The notes beneath the pieces are model-generated. The model did not search any database, was not told where the DNA came from, and saw nothing but the letters and a program-made list of their open reading frames with translations. Position numbers and translations under genes: made by a program. From positions 3,851,001 through 3,915,000 of the forward strand of contig NZ_JAQFII010000001.1 in the NCBI RefSeq assembly GCF_029504575.1: DNA of 64,000 nt, given 5' to 3'. Source of the DNA: Streptomyces sp. SPB162. Lineage in GTDB: Bacteria > Actinomycetota > Actinomycetes > Streptomycetales > Streptomycetaceae. How positions within the stretch are numbered: the first letter of the stretch is position 1; every line of letters starts with the position of its first letter. Of the stretch, positions 25,426 through 34,265 are shown piece by piece.

Positions 25426-26877
25426 GTGTCCGAAGAGGTCGAAGCGGCCGAAGAGCAGCCGATCAAGCAGCGCAAGAACGGCCTCTACCCCGAGGTCTCC
25501 GACGAGCTCGCCGAGCTCATGAAGTCGGACTGGGCCGACACCGAGCTGCACGACCTGCGGCCGATCGCCCAGGCGCCCCACGCCGCACGCCGCCGGGCCG
25601 CGCTGTCCGCCCGCTTCCCGGGCGAGCGGCTGGTCATCCCGGCGGGCAACCTCAAGACGCGCGCGAACGACACGGAGTACTCCTTCCGGGCGTCGAGCGA
25701 GTACGTCCACCTCACCGGCGACCAGACGCAGGACGCCGTCCTGGTCCTGGAGCCCGCCAAGGGCGGCCAGGGGCACGACGCGACCGCGTACCTGCTCCCC
25801 CGCTCCAGCCGCGAGAACGGCGAGTTCTGGCTCGACGGCCAGGGCGAGCTGTGGACCGGCCGCCGCAACAGCCTCAGCGAGGGCGCACAGCTGCTCGGTC
25901 TGCCGTGCTCGGACGTCCGTGAAGTCGTCGCGAAGCTGGCCGTGGCGACCGGCCCGGTCCGGGTGGTGCGCGGCTACGACGCGGGCATCGAGGGCGCGCT
26001 GCACGACAAGGTCACCGCCGAGCGCGACGCCGAGCTGAAGGAGTTCCTCTCCGAGCTGCGGCTGGTCAAGGACGAGTGGGAGATCGGCGAGTTGCAGGCG
26101 GCGGTCGACTCCACCGCCCGCGGCTTCGAGGACGTCGTCAAGGTGCTGGACAAGGCCGAGGCGACCTCCGAGCGCTACATCGAGGGGACGTTCTTCCTCC
26201 GCGCCCGCGTCGAGGGCAACGACATCGGCTACGGCTCGATCTGCGCCGCCGGTCCGCACGCCACCACCCTGCACTGGGTGCGCAACGACGGCCCGGTCCG
26301 CTCCGGCGAGCTGCTGCTCCTGGACGCCGGTGTGGAGACCCACAGCCTCTACACCGCCGACGTCACGCGCACCCTGCCGATCAGCGGCCGCTTCAGCGAC
26401 ATCCAGCGCAAGATCTACGACGCGGTGTACGAGTCCCAGTCGGCGGGCATCGCGGCGGTCAAGCCCGGCGCCGCCTACCGCGACTTCCACGACGCCTCGC
26501 AGCGGGTGCTCGCCGAGAGGCTCGTCGAGTGGGGCCTGCTCGAGGGCCCGGTCGAGCGGGTGCTGGAACTCACGCTGCAGCGCCGCTGGACCCTGCACGG
26601 CACCGGCCACATGCTCGGTCTGGACGTCCACGACTGCGCGCACGCGCGGACCGAGACGTACGTGGACTGCGTGCTGGAGCCCGGCATGGTGCTCACCGTC
26701 GAGCCCGGTCTGTACTTCCAGGCGGACGACCTGTCGGTGCCGGCCGAGTACCGCGGCATCGGCGTCCGCATCGAGGACGACATCCTCGTCACCGCCGACG
26801 GCAACCGGAACCTGTCGGAAGCGCTGCCGCGCCGCTCCGACGAGGTCGAGGCGTGGATGGCCGGCCTCAGGGGCTGA
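25426..26877 (+). CDS. pepP: Xaa-Pro aminopeptidase (M24B)
   Basis: A 483-residue aminopeptidase P that removes N-terminal residues preceding proline. The N-terminal domain (about 1-200) is followed by the pita-bread catalytic domain. All five metal ligands are visible: Asp in LLLLDAGVE, Asp in YTADVTRTLP, His in GTGHMLGLDVHD, Glu in MVLTVEPGLY and Glu in GVRIEDDILVT. There is no signal peptide, so it is cytoplasmic. The GTG at 25426 is preferred over the ATG at 25396 because GAGGAGG lies six to seven bases upstream. Confidence 0.95.
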   Translation: MSEEVEAAEEQPIKQRKNGLYPEVSDELAELMKSDWADTELHDLRPIAQAPHAARRRAALSARFPGERLVIPAGNLKTRANDTEYSFRASSEYVHLTGDQTQDAVLVLEPAKGGQGHDATAYLLPRSSRENGEFWLDGQGELWTGRRNSLSEGAQLLGLPCSDVREVVAKLAVATGPVRVVRGYDAGIEGALHDKVTAERDAELKEFLSELRLVKDEWEIGELQAAVDSTARGFEDVVKVLDKAEATSERYIEGTFFLRARVEGNDIGYGSICAAGPHATTLHWVRNDGPVRSGELLLLDAGVETHSLYTADVTRTLPISGRFSDIQRKIYDAVYESQSAGIAAVKPGAAYRDFHDASQRVLAERLVEWGLLEGPVERVLELTLQRRWTLHGTGHMLGLDVHDCAHARTETYVDCVLEPGMVLTVEPGLYFQADDLSVPAEYRGIGVRIEDDILVTADGNRNLSEALPRRSDEVEAWMAGLRG

Positions 26878-26897
26878 TCCGCGGACGGACACGTAAC

Positions 26898-26935
26898 CCG
26901 CCTCGGGCGCCGCGATCCGGCACCCGGGGCGGTTT
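26898..26935 (+). terminator. hairpin terminator after the aminopeptidase gene
   Basis: Imperfect GC stem of about 15 bp (26898-26912 and 26918-26932, one mismatch and one G:U pair) followed by TTT. It lies 20 bases after the pepP stop and just before the ArsR gene. Confidence 0.55.
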
Positions 26936-26945
26936 ACTGGCCGCC

Positions 26946-27521
26946 GTGACGACAACCGACCCCGCGCTGCGCGCCCTGGCCCATCCGGTACGGCTGCGCA
27001 TGCTGTCGCTGATGTGGGCCGCCCCGCTCTCCGCGGCGGAGCTCTCCCGGGAGCTGGACATCTCGCACGCGCTGGCCAGCCAGCACCTGCGCCGGCTCGA
27101 CGCCGCCGGGCTCGTGGAACTCGCCGAGGTCCGCTCGCACCGCGGCGGCAGGGAGCGGCGCTACCGCACCGTGCACGGCACCCCGCTCTCCGACCGGCAG
27201 GACGGCACCCCGCTGCTCGCCGAGGCGCTGGCGCACAACCTGCGCGACCGGGCCGCCCGCCGGGTTCCCGGGCAGGAGGGGGTGACCTCCGACGTGGAGC
27301 TGTGGGTGGCGCCCGAGGCATGGGACGCCTTCCGCACCCGCATGGCGGAGCTCCTCGCGGACCTGCACGAAGCCGCCCGCGCCCCGCGCGCCCCCGGTTC
27401 CGTCCTGCTCGGCGCCACGGTGATGGCGTTCCTCGTGCGGGCCGATGGGACACCCGAGGGGGCAGCCGGAGGGGCGGCGGAGGCAGCGGACGAGGACCCC
27501 GCGGCTCTTACGACGCCTTGA
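26946..27521 (+). CDS. ArsR-family transcriptional regulator
   Basis: A 191-residue protein with an N-terminal winged helix of the ArsR type (LRALAHPVRLRMLSLMWAAPLSAAELSRELDISHALASQHLRRLDAAGLVEL, written here in its parts; wing REVRSHRGGRERRYR-like). The C-terminal half is helical and unrelated to metal-sensing ArsR proteins; no Cys pair is present, so metal sensing is unlikely. The GTG at 26946 gives the normal N-terminus although no clear ribosome site precedes it. Its 3' end overlaps the convergent RsbW-like gene by 14 bp. Confidence 0.82.
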   Translation: MTTTDPALRALAHPVRLRMLSLMWAAPLSAAELSRELDISHALASQHLRRLDAAGLVELAEVRSHRGGRERRYRTVHGTPLSDRQDGTPLLAEALAHNLRDRAARRVPGQEGVTSDVELWVAPEAWDAFRTRMAELLADLHEAARAPRAPGSVLLGATVMAFLVRADGTPEGAAGGAAEAADEDPAALTTP

Positions 27522-27951
27522 GCAGCGCGTCGTCCCGCCACTTGAGGATCTTGTCGATCGTCACCACGGCGCCCCGGCCGGGCCGGTTGTGGAAGTGGAC
27601 GTGATCCACCAGCGCCTCGATGAGGAACAGTCCCCGTCCGTCCTCGGCATGCCGGCCCTTCAGGGCCAGCGGCCGGGCGAGTTGGTGGCGTGGCCGGTCG
27701 GGCGCGAAGCCCGGACCGGAGTCGGCGACCTCGATGCGGCAGCGGTCGCCGTCGATGCGCGCCGTCACGCTGTAGTCACCCTCGCCCGCGTGTTCCACGG
27801 CGTTGGCACAGGCCTCGGACAGCGCCACGGACAGGTCGTAACAGATCTCCGGATCGACCCCGGCGGTCTGCATCGTTCCCAGCAGCAGCCGTCGGGCGAG
27901 CGGAACGCTCGCGGCCTCGCGCCGCAAGTGGAGAGACCACCAGATGCTCAT
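27508..27951 (-). CDS. RsbW-like ATP-binding protein (anti-sigma regulatory type)
   Basis: A 147-residue HATPase protein close to the RsbW/SpoIIAB group. N box ALSEACANAVEHA, G1 VADSGPGF, G2 DGRGLFLIEALVD are complete, and there is no phospho-accepting His. It begins MSIWWSLHLRREAASVPLARRLL, a typical Streptomyces anti-sigma-like N-terminus. It is convergent with the ArsR gene and divergent from the copper operon. No sigma factor is linked. Confidence 0.88.
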   Translation of the reverse strand: MSIWWSLHLRREAASVPLARRLLLGTMQTAGVDPEICYDLSVALSEACANAVEHAGEGDYSVTARIDGDRCRIEVADSGPGFAPDRPRHQLARPLALKGRHAEDGRGLFLIEALVDHVHFHNRPGRGAVVTIDKILKWRDDALLKAS

Positions 27952-28144
27952 GCTCCAGCCTCCAGGCCACGGCTCGACTTACGGATACCTATAGCCACGA
28001 ATTGCGCCCCGTAAGCGTCCTCTTGACGTGATGCCGCTCATTCGGCGGATGTGGGACCCCGGCGTACAGGTGTATTGGGGCGACTCGTCCGCACCCCCTC
28101 AAGCCGGACACCCCCCGTATGCGCCGGTTCCCGGCGGTGAGAGG

Positions 28145-28939
28145 ATGACGCCCGTCATGGCTTCCCCTTCACCCGTTTCCCCCGTGCGCGCGGGCGCCGG
28201 ACTGCGACTGCTGCGGGCCGCGGTGTTCACCGCGGTCTGTGTCGCGCTGTCCGCGGCCGGGCACGCGCTGGCGTCCCGTCACGGGGTGTCGGCCGCCGCG
28301 CTGGTGATGGGCTGCCTCGCGGTGTTCGCCGTGGCAGCGCCGCTGGCCGGCCGGGAACGGTCGCTCCGGGGCATCGTCACGACGCTCGCGGTGGGACAGG
28401 TCGCGCTGCACGCGATCTTCGGCGTGGGACAGGCCTGCGGGGACCCCGCCACGGGCCAGGACGGCGGCGCCGGCGTGCTGGCGCTGGCCGGTCGTCTGCT
28501 GTGCGGCGGCCACACCTCCGCGGTCGCCCTCACCCGGCAGAGCGCGGAGCGGATCGTGCGCGACGCGGGCATCGACCCGGCGTCCGCGATGCCCATGGGC
28601 CCCGTCACTCGACCGGGTGACACCGGCTTCACCGGAATGCACGCGGCGATGGCGTACTCGCTGCCGATGCTCCTCGCCCACCTGTTCGCCGCGCTCGCCG
28701 TCGGATGGCTGCTGCGGCGCGGCGAGGCCGCCCTGTGGCGGCTGGTGCGGCTGTCGGCCGACGTGCTGCGCGGCGTGTTCGTCGCACTGGTGCGCGTCCT
28801 GGTGGCGGGAGCGGCCGACGACCGGCTCGCCGCGCTCCGGCCGCGCCGGTTCACCGCCGGGCGGGGAAAGGCGCGCGGCGTACGGCTGCGCCACAGCCTG
28901 GCGCGGCGCGGGCCACCGGCGTACGCCCTGGCGGTCTGA
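28145..28939 (+). CDS. Multi-pass membrane protein at the head of the copper genes
   Basis: A 264-residue protein with about four predicted membrane helices: LLRAAVFTAVCVALSAAG, AALVMGCLAVFAVAAPLAG, TTLAVGQVALHAIFGVGQ and AYSLPMLLAHLFAALAVGWLL. The tail is cytoplasmic and Arg-rich. Several His and Met residues lie in or near helices (HALASRH, LHAIF, GGHTS, GMHAAMAYS), which would suit a metal-linked role. It precedes ycnI by about 100 bp on the same strand, so co-transcription with the copper genes is likely. The ATG at 28145 or 28157 can be the start. Function unknown. Confidence 0.75.
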   Translation: MTPVMASPSPVSPVRAGAGLRLLRAAVFTAVCVALSAAGHALASRHGVSAAALVMGCLAVFAVAAPLAGRERSLRGIVTTLAVGQVALHAIFGVGQACGDPATGQDGGAGVLALAGRLLCGGHTSAVALTRQSAERIVRDAGIDPASAMPMGPVTRPGDTGFTGMHAAMAYSLPMLLAHLFAALAVGWLLRRGEAALWRLVRLSADVLRGVFVALVRVLVAGAADDRLAALRPRRFTAGRGKARGVRLRHSLARRGPPAYALAV

Positions 28940-29044
28940 CGCGAGCGGTCTCCACCGGCCCGGTTCCCACCGGACCACGGGGGCGGCGGTCTCGCGCGTT
29001 CCGCCGACGCGCCGACCCCCTTCCCCCTCACCGTGGAGTGCCCC

Positions 29045-29767
29045 GTGAACAGTTTCCGCACGCGCCGTCTGACCACCGTCGGCGCGCTCACCGGTGCCAC
29101 GCTGCTGATGGCCGCCGTACCGGCCTTCGCGCATGTCTCCGTCACGCCCAACAGCGCCCCCAAGGGCGGCTACAGCACCGTCGCGTTCAAGGTCCCCAAC
29201 GAGCGGGACAACGCCTCGACGATCAAGCTCGAAGTGAACCTGCCGGCGGACCACCCGATCGCCTCCGTCTCCACCCAGGCCGTGCCCGGCTGGAAGGTGG
29301 AGGTCACCAAGACCAAGCTCGCCAAGCCGATGACCATGCACGGCAAGCAGGTGACCGAGGCCGTCACGAAGATCACCTGGAGCGGCGGCACGATCGAGCC
29401 CGGCCAGTTCCAGCAGTTCCCCGTCTCGTTCGGCCCGCTTCCCGACGATACGGACGAGCTGGTCTTCAAGGCCCTCCAGACGTACTCGAACAACGAGGTC
29501 GTGCGCTGGATCGAGGAGGAGAAGGCCGGCGCGGCCGAGCCGGCGAACCCGGCGCCCGCGCTGAAGCTGACCGCGGCGGTGGCGGACGAACACGGCTCGG
29601 CGGCCCCCGCCGCCGACACCAAGGCGAAGGACACGACGACCGCCGCGGCCGCCGACTCCGACAGCAGCGATACGACGGCGCGGATCCTCGGCGTCGCCGG
29701 AATCGTCGTCGGCGTCATCGGCGTCGCGTTCGGTGTCCTGGCCGGACGCCGCCGCACCTCCGCCTGA
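29045..29767 (+). CDS. ycnI: YcnI-family copper-binding membrane-anchored protein
   Basis: A 240-residue DUF1775/YcnI protein. A signal peptide (about 1-28) ends before HVSVTPNSAPKGG, leaving an N-terminal His that in the family binds Cu(II) together with an acidic residue and Trp. The domain continues to about residue 160, a Pro/Ala/Asp/Thr linker follows, and a C-terminal helix (ILGVAGIVVGVIGVAFGVLAG) ending in Arg residues anchors it to the membrane. The GTG at 29045 has GGAG six bases upstream, which decides the start. Confidence 0.88.
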   Translation: MNSFRTRRLTTVGALTGATLLMAAVPAFAHVSVTPNSAPKGGYSTVAFKVPNERDNASTIKLEVNLPADHPIASVSTQAVPGWKVEVTKTKLAKPMTMHGKQVTEAVTKITWSGGTIEPGQFQQFPVSFGPLPDDTDELVFKALQTYSNNEVVRWIEEEKAGAAEPANPAPALKLTAAVADEHGSAAPAADTKAKDTTTAAAADSDSSDTTARILGVAGIVVGVIGVAFGVLAGRRRTSA

Positions 29768-29820
29768 CGCACCCGGCCGGGCGGCCGTAAGGCACGTTCT
29801 CGACGGTGGTGACGCTCGTC

Positions 29821-29848
29821 GCTGCCGGGACCCCGCGGTCCCGGCAGC
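29821..29848 (+). terminator. hairpin between ycnI and sco
   Basis: Perfect 12-bp stem GCTGCCGGGACC / GGTCCCGGCAGC with a CCGC loop and no U-tract, 54 bp after the ycnI stop. It may reduce read-through into the downstream copper genes or stabilise processed mRNA. Confidence 0.5.
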
Positions 29849-29917
29849 CGCCGCGTCGGCCCGCCGCCGACCCGTACGGCCGCCCGGCCCCGCCATCGCA
29901 CTCCCCGGGAAACTCTC

Positions 29918-30562
29918 ATGCGCACCATGATCAAGATCGGCATCGCCCTGGCGGCCGTCGCTACCCTCGCCGGATGCGGCGCCTCCGACGGCGACTCCAA
30001 GGAGCCGGTCGCCGTCGTCTCCGGAGGGGCGTCCCGGCCGGGCACCCTCCTCGACGCCCCCTTCAGCAAGCCGGCCCTGACCCTCACCGATACCCACGGC
30101 ACGCCGTATGACCTGGTCAAGGAGACGGCGGGCCGGCCCGTCCTGCTCTTCTTCGGCTACACCCACTGCCCCGACGTCTGCCCCACGACGATGAGCGACA
30201 TCGCCATCGCCAAGTCGCGGCTGCCCAAGGCCGACCAGGAGAAGCTCCGGGTCGTGTTCGTCAGCACGGACCCCGCGCGCGACACCCCGCAGCGCCTCGG
30301 CGAGTGGCTGGCCGCCCAGGACAAGGACTTCGTCGGCCTGACCGGCGACTTCGCCACGATCCAGAAGGCCGCCAAATCCGTCGGCGTCGGCATCGACAAG
30401 CCGGTCACGGAGAAGGACGGCAGCGTCACCGTCACGCACGGCGCCGAGGTCCTGGCCTTCTGGCCGAAGGACGACAAGGGACACGTGCTGTACATGTCCG
30501 GCACCACCGCCGACGAGTTCGCCGCCTACCTGCCGAAGCTCATGAAGAGCGAGGCCCCGTGA
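29918..30562 (+). CDS. sco: Sco1/SenC copper chaperone lipoprotein
   Basis: A 214-residue thioredoxin-fold protein. The lipobox LAGC (Cys at about residue 21) anchors it outside the membrane. The metal-binding C-x3-C is present in YTHCPDVCPTTMSD, and the third ligand His is in VTHGAEVLAF. Sco proteins deliver copper and reduce disulphides for cytochrome oxidase CuA assembly. In S. lividans Sco is also needed for copper-dependent morphological development. Its TGA overlaps the GTG of the next gene. Confidence 0.94.
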   Translation: MRTMIKIGIALAAVATLAGCGASDGDSKEPVAVVSGGASRPGTLLDAPFSKPALTLTDTHGTPYDLVKETAGRPVLLFFGYTHCPDVCPTTMSDIAIAKSRLPKADQEKLRVVFVSTDPARDTPQRLGEWLAAQDKDFVGLTGDFATIQKAAKSVGVGIDKPVTEKDGSVTVTHGAEVLAFWPKDDKGHVLYMSGTTADEFAAYLPKLMKSEAP

Positions 30563-31044
30563 GGCGCCGGAGCTCTTGTGCGGTGGTTCCCGGCCTGCTC
30601 GCCGCCGCCCTCGCGCTCACCGGGTGTTCATCCGCCTCCGACGCGTCCGACGCCGCGGCGCACGTCGGAGCGAAGGGGCCGAGGCTGTCGGTGACCGGGG
30701 CGTACATACCGCAGCCGGTGATGGCCGACATGGCCGCCGGCTACTTCACGGTCACCAACACCGGCGACACCGACGCGGAACTCACCTCGGTCAGCAGCGA
30801 CCTGGCCGCCGATATCACCCTGCACGCCACCGCGGAGAACCGTATGCGCAAGGTGAGCTCCCTGACCGTCCCGGCGGGCGGGCGGCTTACGCTCAGCAAC
30901 GGCGGCAACCACCTGATGCTGACGGAACTCACGCACAAGCCGGTGGCCGGCGACAAGGTGTCCATGCAACTGCACTTCGCCACCGCCGACCCGATCGGCG
31001 TCACCGTGCCGGTCGAGCCGGCCGGCTACCGGCCGAAGGGCTGA
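30559..31044 (+). CDS. PCuAC-type copper chaperone lipoprotein (ECuC-like)
   Basis: A 161-residue protein with a lipobox (LALTGC) and a PCuAC (DUF461) domain. The copper ligands of the H(M)x10Mx21HxM type can be followed: His in ITLHATAENRM, Met in the same segment, then His and Met in GNHLMLTEL. The S. lividans counterpart, ECuC, takes Cu(I) and passes it to Sco. Start GTG at 30559 overlaps the sco stop codon, so translation is coupled. Confidence 0.92.
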   Translation: MRRRSSCAVVPGLLAAALALTGCSSASDASDAAAHVGAKGPRLSVTGAYIPQPVMADMAAGYFTVTNTGDTDAELTSVSSDLAADITLHATAENRMRKVSSLTVPAGGRLTLSNGGNHLMLTELTHKPVAGDKVSMQLHFATADPIGVTVPVEPAGYRPKG

Positions 31045-31056
31045 GGAGGAGCGACG

Positions 31057-32940
31057 ATGACCATCAGGCGTGCGCTGGTCGTACTGGGCGCCCTGCTCGC
31101 CGTCGTGCTGGGAGCCGCCGCCCCGGCCTCCGCGCATGCCGCGCTGGTGAACACCGACCCCGGCGAGGACGCGATCGTCAAGACCGCGCCCCAGCAGGTG
31201 CTGCTCACCTTCTCCGAAGGCGTGCTGCTGTCCGCCGACTCGCTGCGGGTCCTCGACCCGGCCGGCGGCCGGGTGGACAGCGGTCCGCCGCAACACGCGA
31301 ACGGCAACACCGCCACGGCCGCGGTCGCGCTGCGCGCCGGGCTCGGCGACGGTACCTACACCGTCGCCTGGAAGGCCGTCTCGGAGGACAGCCACCCGGT
31401 CGCGGGCGCGTTCACGTTCTCCGTCGGCGCCCCGTCCAAAACCTCCGTCGTCCTCGCCGACCAGGCGCAGGCCGTCGGCGGCGGCCCCGCGGGCGTCCTC
31501 TACGGCATCGGGCGCTACATCGCCTACGCCGGATTCGCGCTGCTCGTCGGCGCCTCCGTCTTCCTCGCCGTGTGCTGGCCGCGCGGCGCCCTGCTGCGCC
31601 CCATGCAGCGGATCGCGGTCGGCGGCTGGGTCGCGCTCGTCGCGTCCACCATCGCGCTGCTGATGCTGCGCGGGCCGTATGTGAACGGCAGCGGGCTCGG
31701 CGACGCGCTCGACCTCGGCGTGATGCGCGACGTGCTCAACACCCGCCCGGGCGCCGCGCTGCTCTCCCGGCTGCTGCTGCTGGCCGCCGCCGCCGTCTTC
31801 CTGGCGGTCCTGTTCGGCTCGTACGCCAAACGCGGGACGCCCGCCGACGAGAGCGAGCGGGCCGAGCGCGCCGACCTCGCCTGGGGGCTGGGCATCGGCG
31901 GCGGGGTCATCGCGACGGGCATCGCCGCGACCTGGGCGATGGCGGAACACGCCTCCGTCGGCATCCAGTCCGGCCTCGCCATGCCGGTCGACGTCGCGCA
32001 TCTGCTGTCGATGGCGGTGTGGCTCGGCGGCCTGACCGCCCTGCTGACCGCCCTGGTGGCAGGGCTCGGCATCGAGCGCGAGGCCGTCCAGCGCTTCTCG
32101 CGCATCGGTTTCGCGGCGGTGGCGACGCTGGTGGCCACCGGCGTCTACCAGTCCTGGCGGCAGCTCGGCTCGTGGGACGCCTTCGTCTCCACCTCCTACG
32201 GGCAGCTGCTGCTCGTCAAGATCGGCCTCGTCGTCCTGCTCGTCGAACTGGCCTGGCTGTCGCGGCGCTGGACCGCGCGGCTCGGCGCCCCCGCCGTCTC
32301 CGTGACGGCCGCGGCGGCCGCCAAGCGGCCGGAGCGCGTCGTGGCCGGCTCCTCCACGGACCCGGCCCGGCAGGCGCAGCTGCGGCTGCAGCGCACCGCC
32401 CGGGACAAGGCCCAGGCGAAGAAGACCAGGGAGGCCGACCCCGAACGCGACGGGCTGCGGAAGTCCGTGCTGGCCGAGGTCGCCGTCGCCGTGGTCGTCC
32501 TGGCCGTGACGACGCTGCTCACCGGCACGCAGCCCGGCCGCGCGGCGCAGGAGAAGACCGGCTCGGCGCCCGCGCCCGCCGCCCCCTCCTCCGGGCTGCC
32601 GCTCAGCGTGCGCATCCCGTACGACACGGGTGGCCCCAAGGGGAAGGGCCAGGCCCTGATCACCGTCGATCCGGGACGGGTCGGCCAGAACGAGGTGCAC
32701 GTCCTGATCTCCGGCGCGGATCCGGTGCCGGTCGACGTGCCGGAGGTGAAGCTCGAATTCACCCTCAAGGCCAAGAACATCGGGCCGCTGCCGGTGGCGC
32801 TGCAGCACCTCGACGTCGGCCACTGGACCGCGGCCTCGGTGCAGCTGCCGATGGCCGGGACGTGGCAGGTGTCCGTGACCGTGCGGACCTCCGACATCGA
32901 CCAGGTGACCGAGACCAGGAACGTGGAGGTCACCTCATGA
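31057..32940 (+). CDS. copCD: CopC-CopD fusion with C-terminal YtkA-like domain
   Basis: A 627-residue protein. A signal peptide precedes the CopC domain, whose copper-binding N-terminus starts with His (HAALVNTDPG) and includes DSHPVAGAFTF. A CopD membrane part with about eight helices follows (about residues 150-410), then a basic loop, another helix (AEVAVAVVVLAVTTLL) and an exported YtkA-like domain (about 510-627). It is expected to carry copper across the membrane or hold it at the outer face. GAGGAG precedes the ATG; its TGA overlaps the next ATG by four bases. Confidence 0.92.
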   Translation: MTIRRALVVLGALLAVVLGAAAPASAHAALVNTDPGEDAIVKTAPQQVLLTFSEGVLLSADSLRVLDPAGGRVDSGPPQHANGNTATAAVALRAGLGDGTYTVAWKAVSEDSHPVAGAFTFSVGAPSKTSVVLADQAQAVGGGPAGVLYGIGRYIAYAGFALLVGASVFLAVCWPRGALLRPMQRIAVGGWVALVASTIALLMLRGPYVNGSGLGDALDLGVMRDVLNTRPGAALLSRLLLLAAAAVFLAVLFGSYAKRGTPADESERAERADLAWGLGIGGGVIATGIAATWAMAEHASVGIQSGLAMPVDVAHLLSMAVWLGGLTALLTALVAGLGIEREAVQRFSRIGFAAVATLVATGVYQSWRQLGSWDAFVSTSYGQLLLVKIGLVVLLVELAWLSRRWTARLGAPAVSVTAAAAAKRPERVVAGSSTDPARQAQLRLQRTARDKAQAKKTREADPERDGLRKSVLAEVAVAVVVLAVTTLLTGTQPGRAAQEKTGSAPAPAAPSSGLPLSVRIPYDTGGPKGKGQALITVDPGRVGQNEVHVLISGADPVPVDVPEVKLEFTLKAKNIGPLPVALQHLDVGHWTAASVQLPMAGTWQVSVTVRTSDIDQVTETRNVEVTS

Positions 32941-34238
32941 CCGAACAACGGACGCTGGACGAGCGGGTCGCCCCCGAGCGTCCCGCCGGGCCCGCCCTCA
33001 GCCGGCGGCGGCTGCTCGGCACGGCGGGCGCGGCCGGCGCGGCGGGCCTGGTCACCGGCGGCGCGGGCGCGGCCTTCGGCGCCGCCGCCCTGCGAGACGA
33101 CCCGACGCCGCTCACCTCGGTCGGCGCGACCGGCGTCCCCTTCCGGGACGGCACGCACCAGGCCGGCATCACCACCCCGCGGCAGGCCCGCGGCCATCTG
33201 ATGGCCTTCGACCTCGCGCCCGGGCAGGGGCGCGAGAACGCCGCCGCGCTGCTCAGCCGCTGGACGAATGCCGCCCAGGAGATGACCGTCGGCCGGCTCG
33301 CCACCGACGACGACCAGATCGCCTGGGACGCGGGTCCGAACTCGCTCACCATCACCTTCGGATTCGGCAGGTCCCTCTTCACCAGGACCGGCCTGGAGGC
33401 CCAGCTGCCGGCGGCCCTCGCCCCCCTCCCCGCCTACTCCGCGGACGCGCTGGACCCGGCCCGCAGCAACGGCGACCTGTGGGTGCAGATCGGCTCGGAC
33501 GACGCGCTCGTCGCCTTCCACGCCCTGCGCGTGCTGCAGAAGACGGCGGGGGACACCGTCCGGGTGCGCTGGCAGATGAACGGCTTCAACCGCACGCCGG
33601 GCGCGACCCTCGAGCCGATGACGTCACGCAATCTCATGGGCCAGGTGGACGGCACCAACAACCCCAAGGCCACCGACCCGGACTTCGACGCGCGGATCTT
33701 CGTTCCGGCCGGTGGCACAGCCCGTTCCCCGGAGTGGATGGCGGGTGGCTCGTACGCGGTGGTGCGCCGGATTCGGATGCTCCTCGACTCCTGGGACCAC
33801 CTGTCCGTGGAGCAACAGGAGAAGGTGATCGGCCGCCGCAAGGGGAACGGCTCACCTCTGTCGGACGGCGTGCACTCCACGGACAGCAGCGAGACGGCCC
33901 CCGTGGACCTGGACAAGCGGGACGACCTGGGGGCGCCGGCCATCGCGGGCGACGCGCACATCCGGGTGGCCGCACCCGCCTCGAACGGCGGAGCGGCGAT
34001 GCTGCGCCGGCCGTTCTCGTTCCACGACGGCATCGGCTCCGACGGGAGCCCGGACGCCGGCCTGCTCTTCGTCTGCTGGCAGGCCGATCCGCAGCGCGGA
34101 TTCGTCCCCGTCCAGCGGAAGCTGGACCGCGGGGACGGGCTGTCCCGCTTCCTGCGCCACGAGTCGAGTGGCCTGTTCGCGGTCCCCGGCGCGCCGGGGA
34201 GCGGGGAGTACGTGGGGCAGCGGCTGCTGGAGTCGTGA
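32937..34238 (+). CDS. dtpA: Tat-exported Dyp-type peroxidase (EfeB/DtpA-like)
   Basis: A 433-residue heme peroxidase. A twin-arginine signal is clear (LSRRRLLGTAGAAGAAG). The Dyp signature GQVDGTNNPKA (GxxDG) supplies the distal Asp, and the proximal heme ligand is likely the His in DAHIRVAAP. Members of this class were called deferrochelatase EfeB; the S. lividans enzyme DtpA belongs to the same gene set and requires Sco-mediated copper delivery to its partner oxidase GlxA. No efeU/efeO genes are present here, so the copper-linked role is preferred. The ATG overlaps the copCD stop. Confidence 0.93.
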   Translation: MTEQRTLDERVAPERPAGPALSRRRLLGTAGAAGAAGLVTGGAGAAFGAAALRDDPTPLTSVGATGVPFRDGTHQAGITTPRQARGHLMAFDLAPGQGRENAAALLSRWTNAAQEMTVGRLATDDDQIAWDAGPNSLTITFGFGRSLFTRTGLEAQLPAALAPLPAYSADALDPARSNGDLWVQIGSDDALVAFHALRVLQKTAGDTVRVRWQMNGFNRTPGATLEPMTSRNLMGQVDGTNNPKATDPDFDARIFVPAGGTARSPEWMAGGSYAVVRRIRMLLDSWDHLSVEQQEKVIGRRKGNGSPLSDGVHSTDSSETAPVDLDKRDDLGAPAIAGDAHIRVAAPASNGGAAMLRRPFSFHDGIGSDGSPDAGLLFVCWQADPQRGFVPVQRKLDRGDGLSRFLRHESSGLFAVPGAPGSGEYVGQRLLES

Positions 34239-34265
34239 ACCCTTCCGGCGCATTAGGGTGACGGT

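Noticed and set aside
23545..27453. A 1302-codon minus-strand frame
   Set aside because: Antisense to the PP2C, aminopeptidase and ArsR genes; composition and lack of domains mark it as a shadow.
30576..34238. A 1220-codon frame over the copper genes
   Set aside because: Its first part is the plus-one shadow of PCuAC and CopCD; only its end coincides with the real Dyp peroxidase.
32937..34238. EfeB of an iron-uptake efeUOB system
   Set aside because: No efeU or efeO genes are adjacent and the gene is coupled to copper genes, so a DtpA-type role is preferred.
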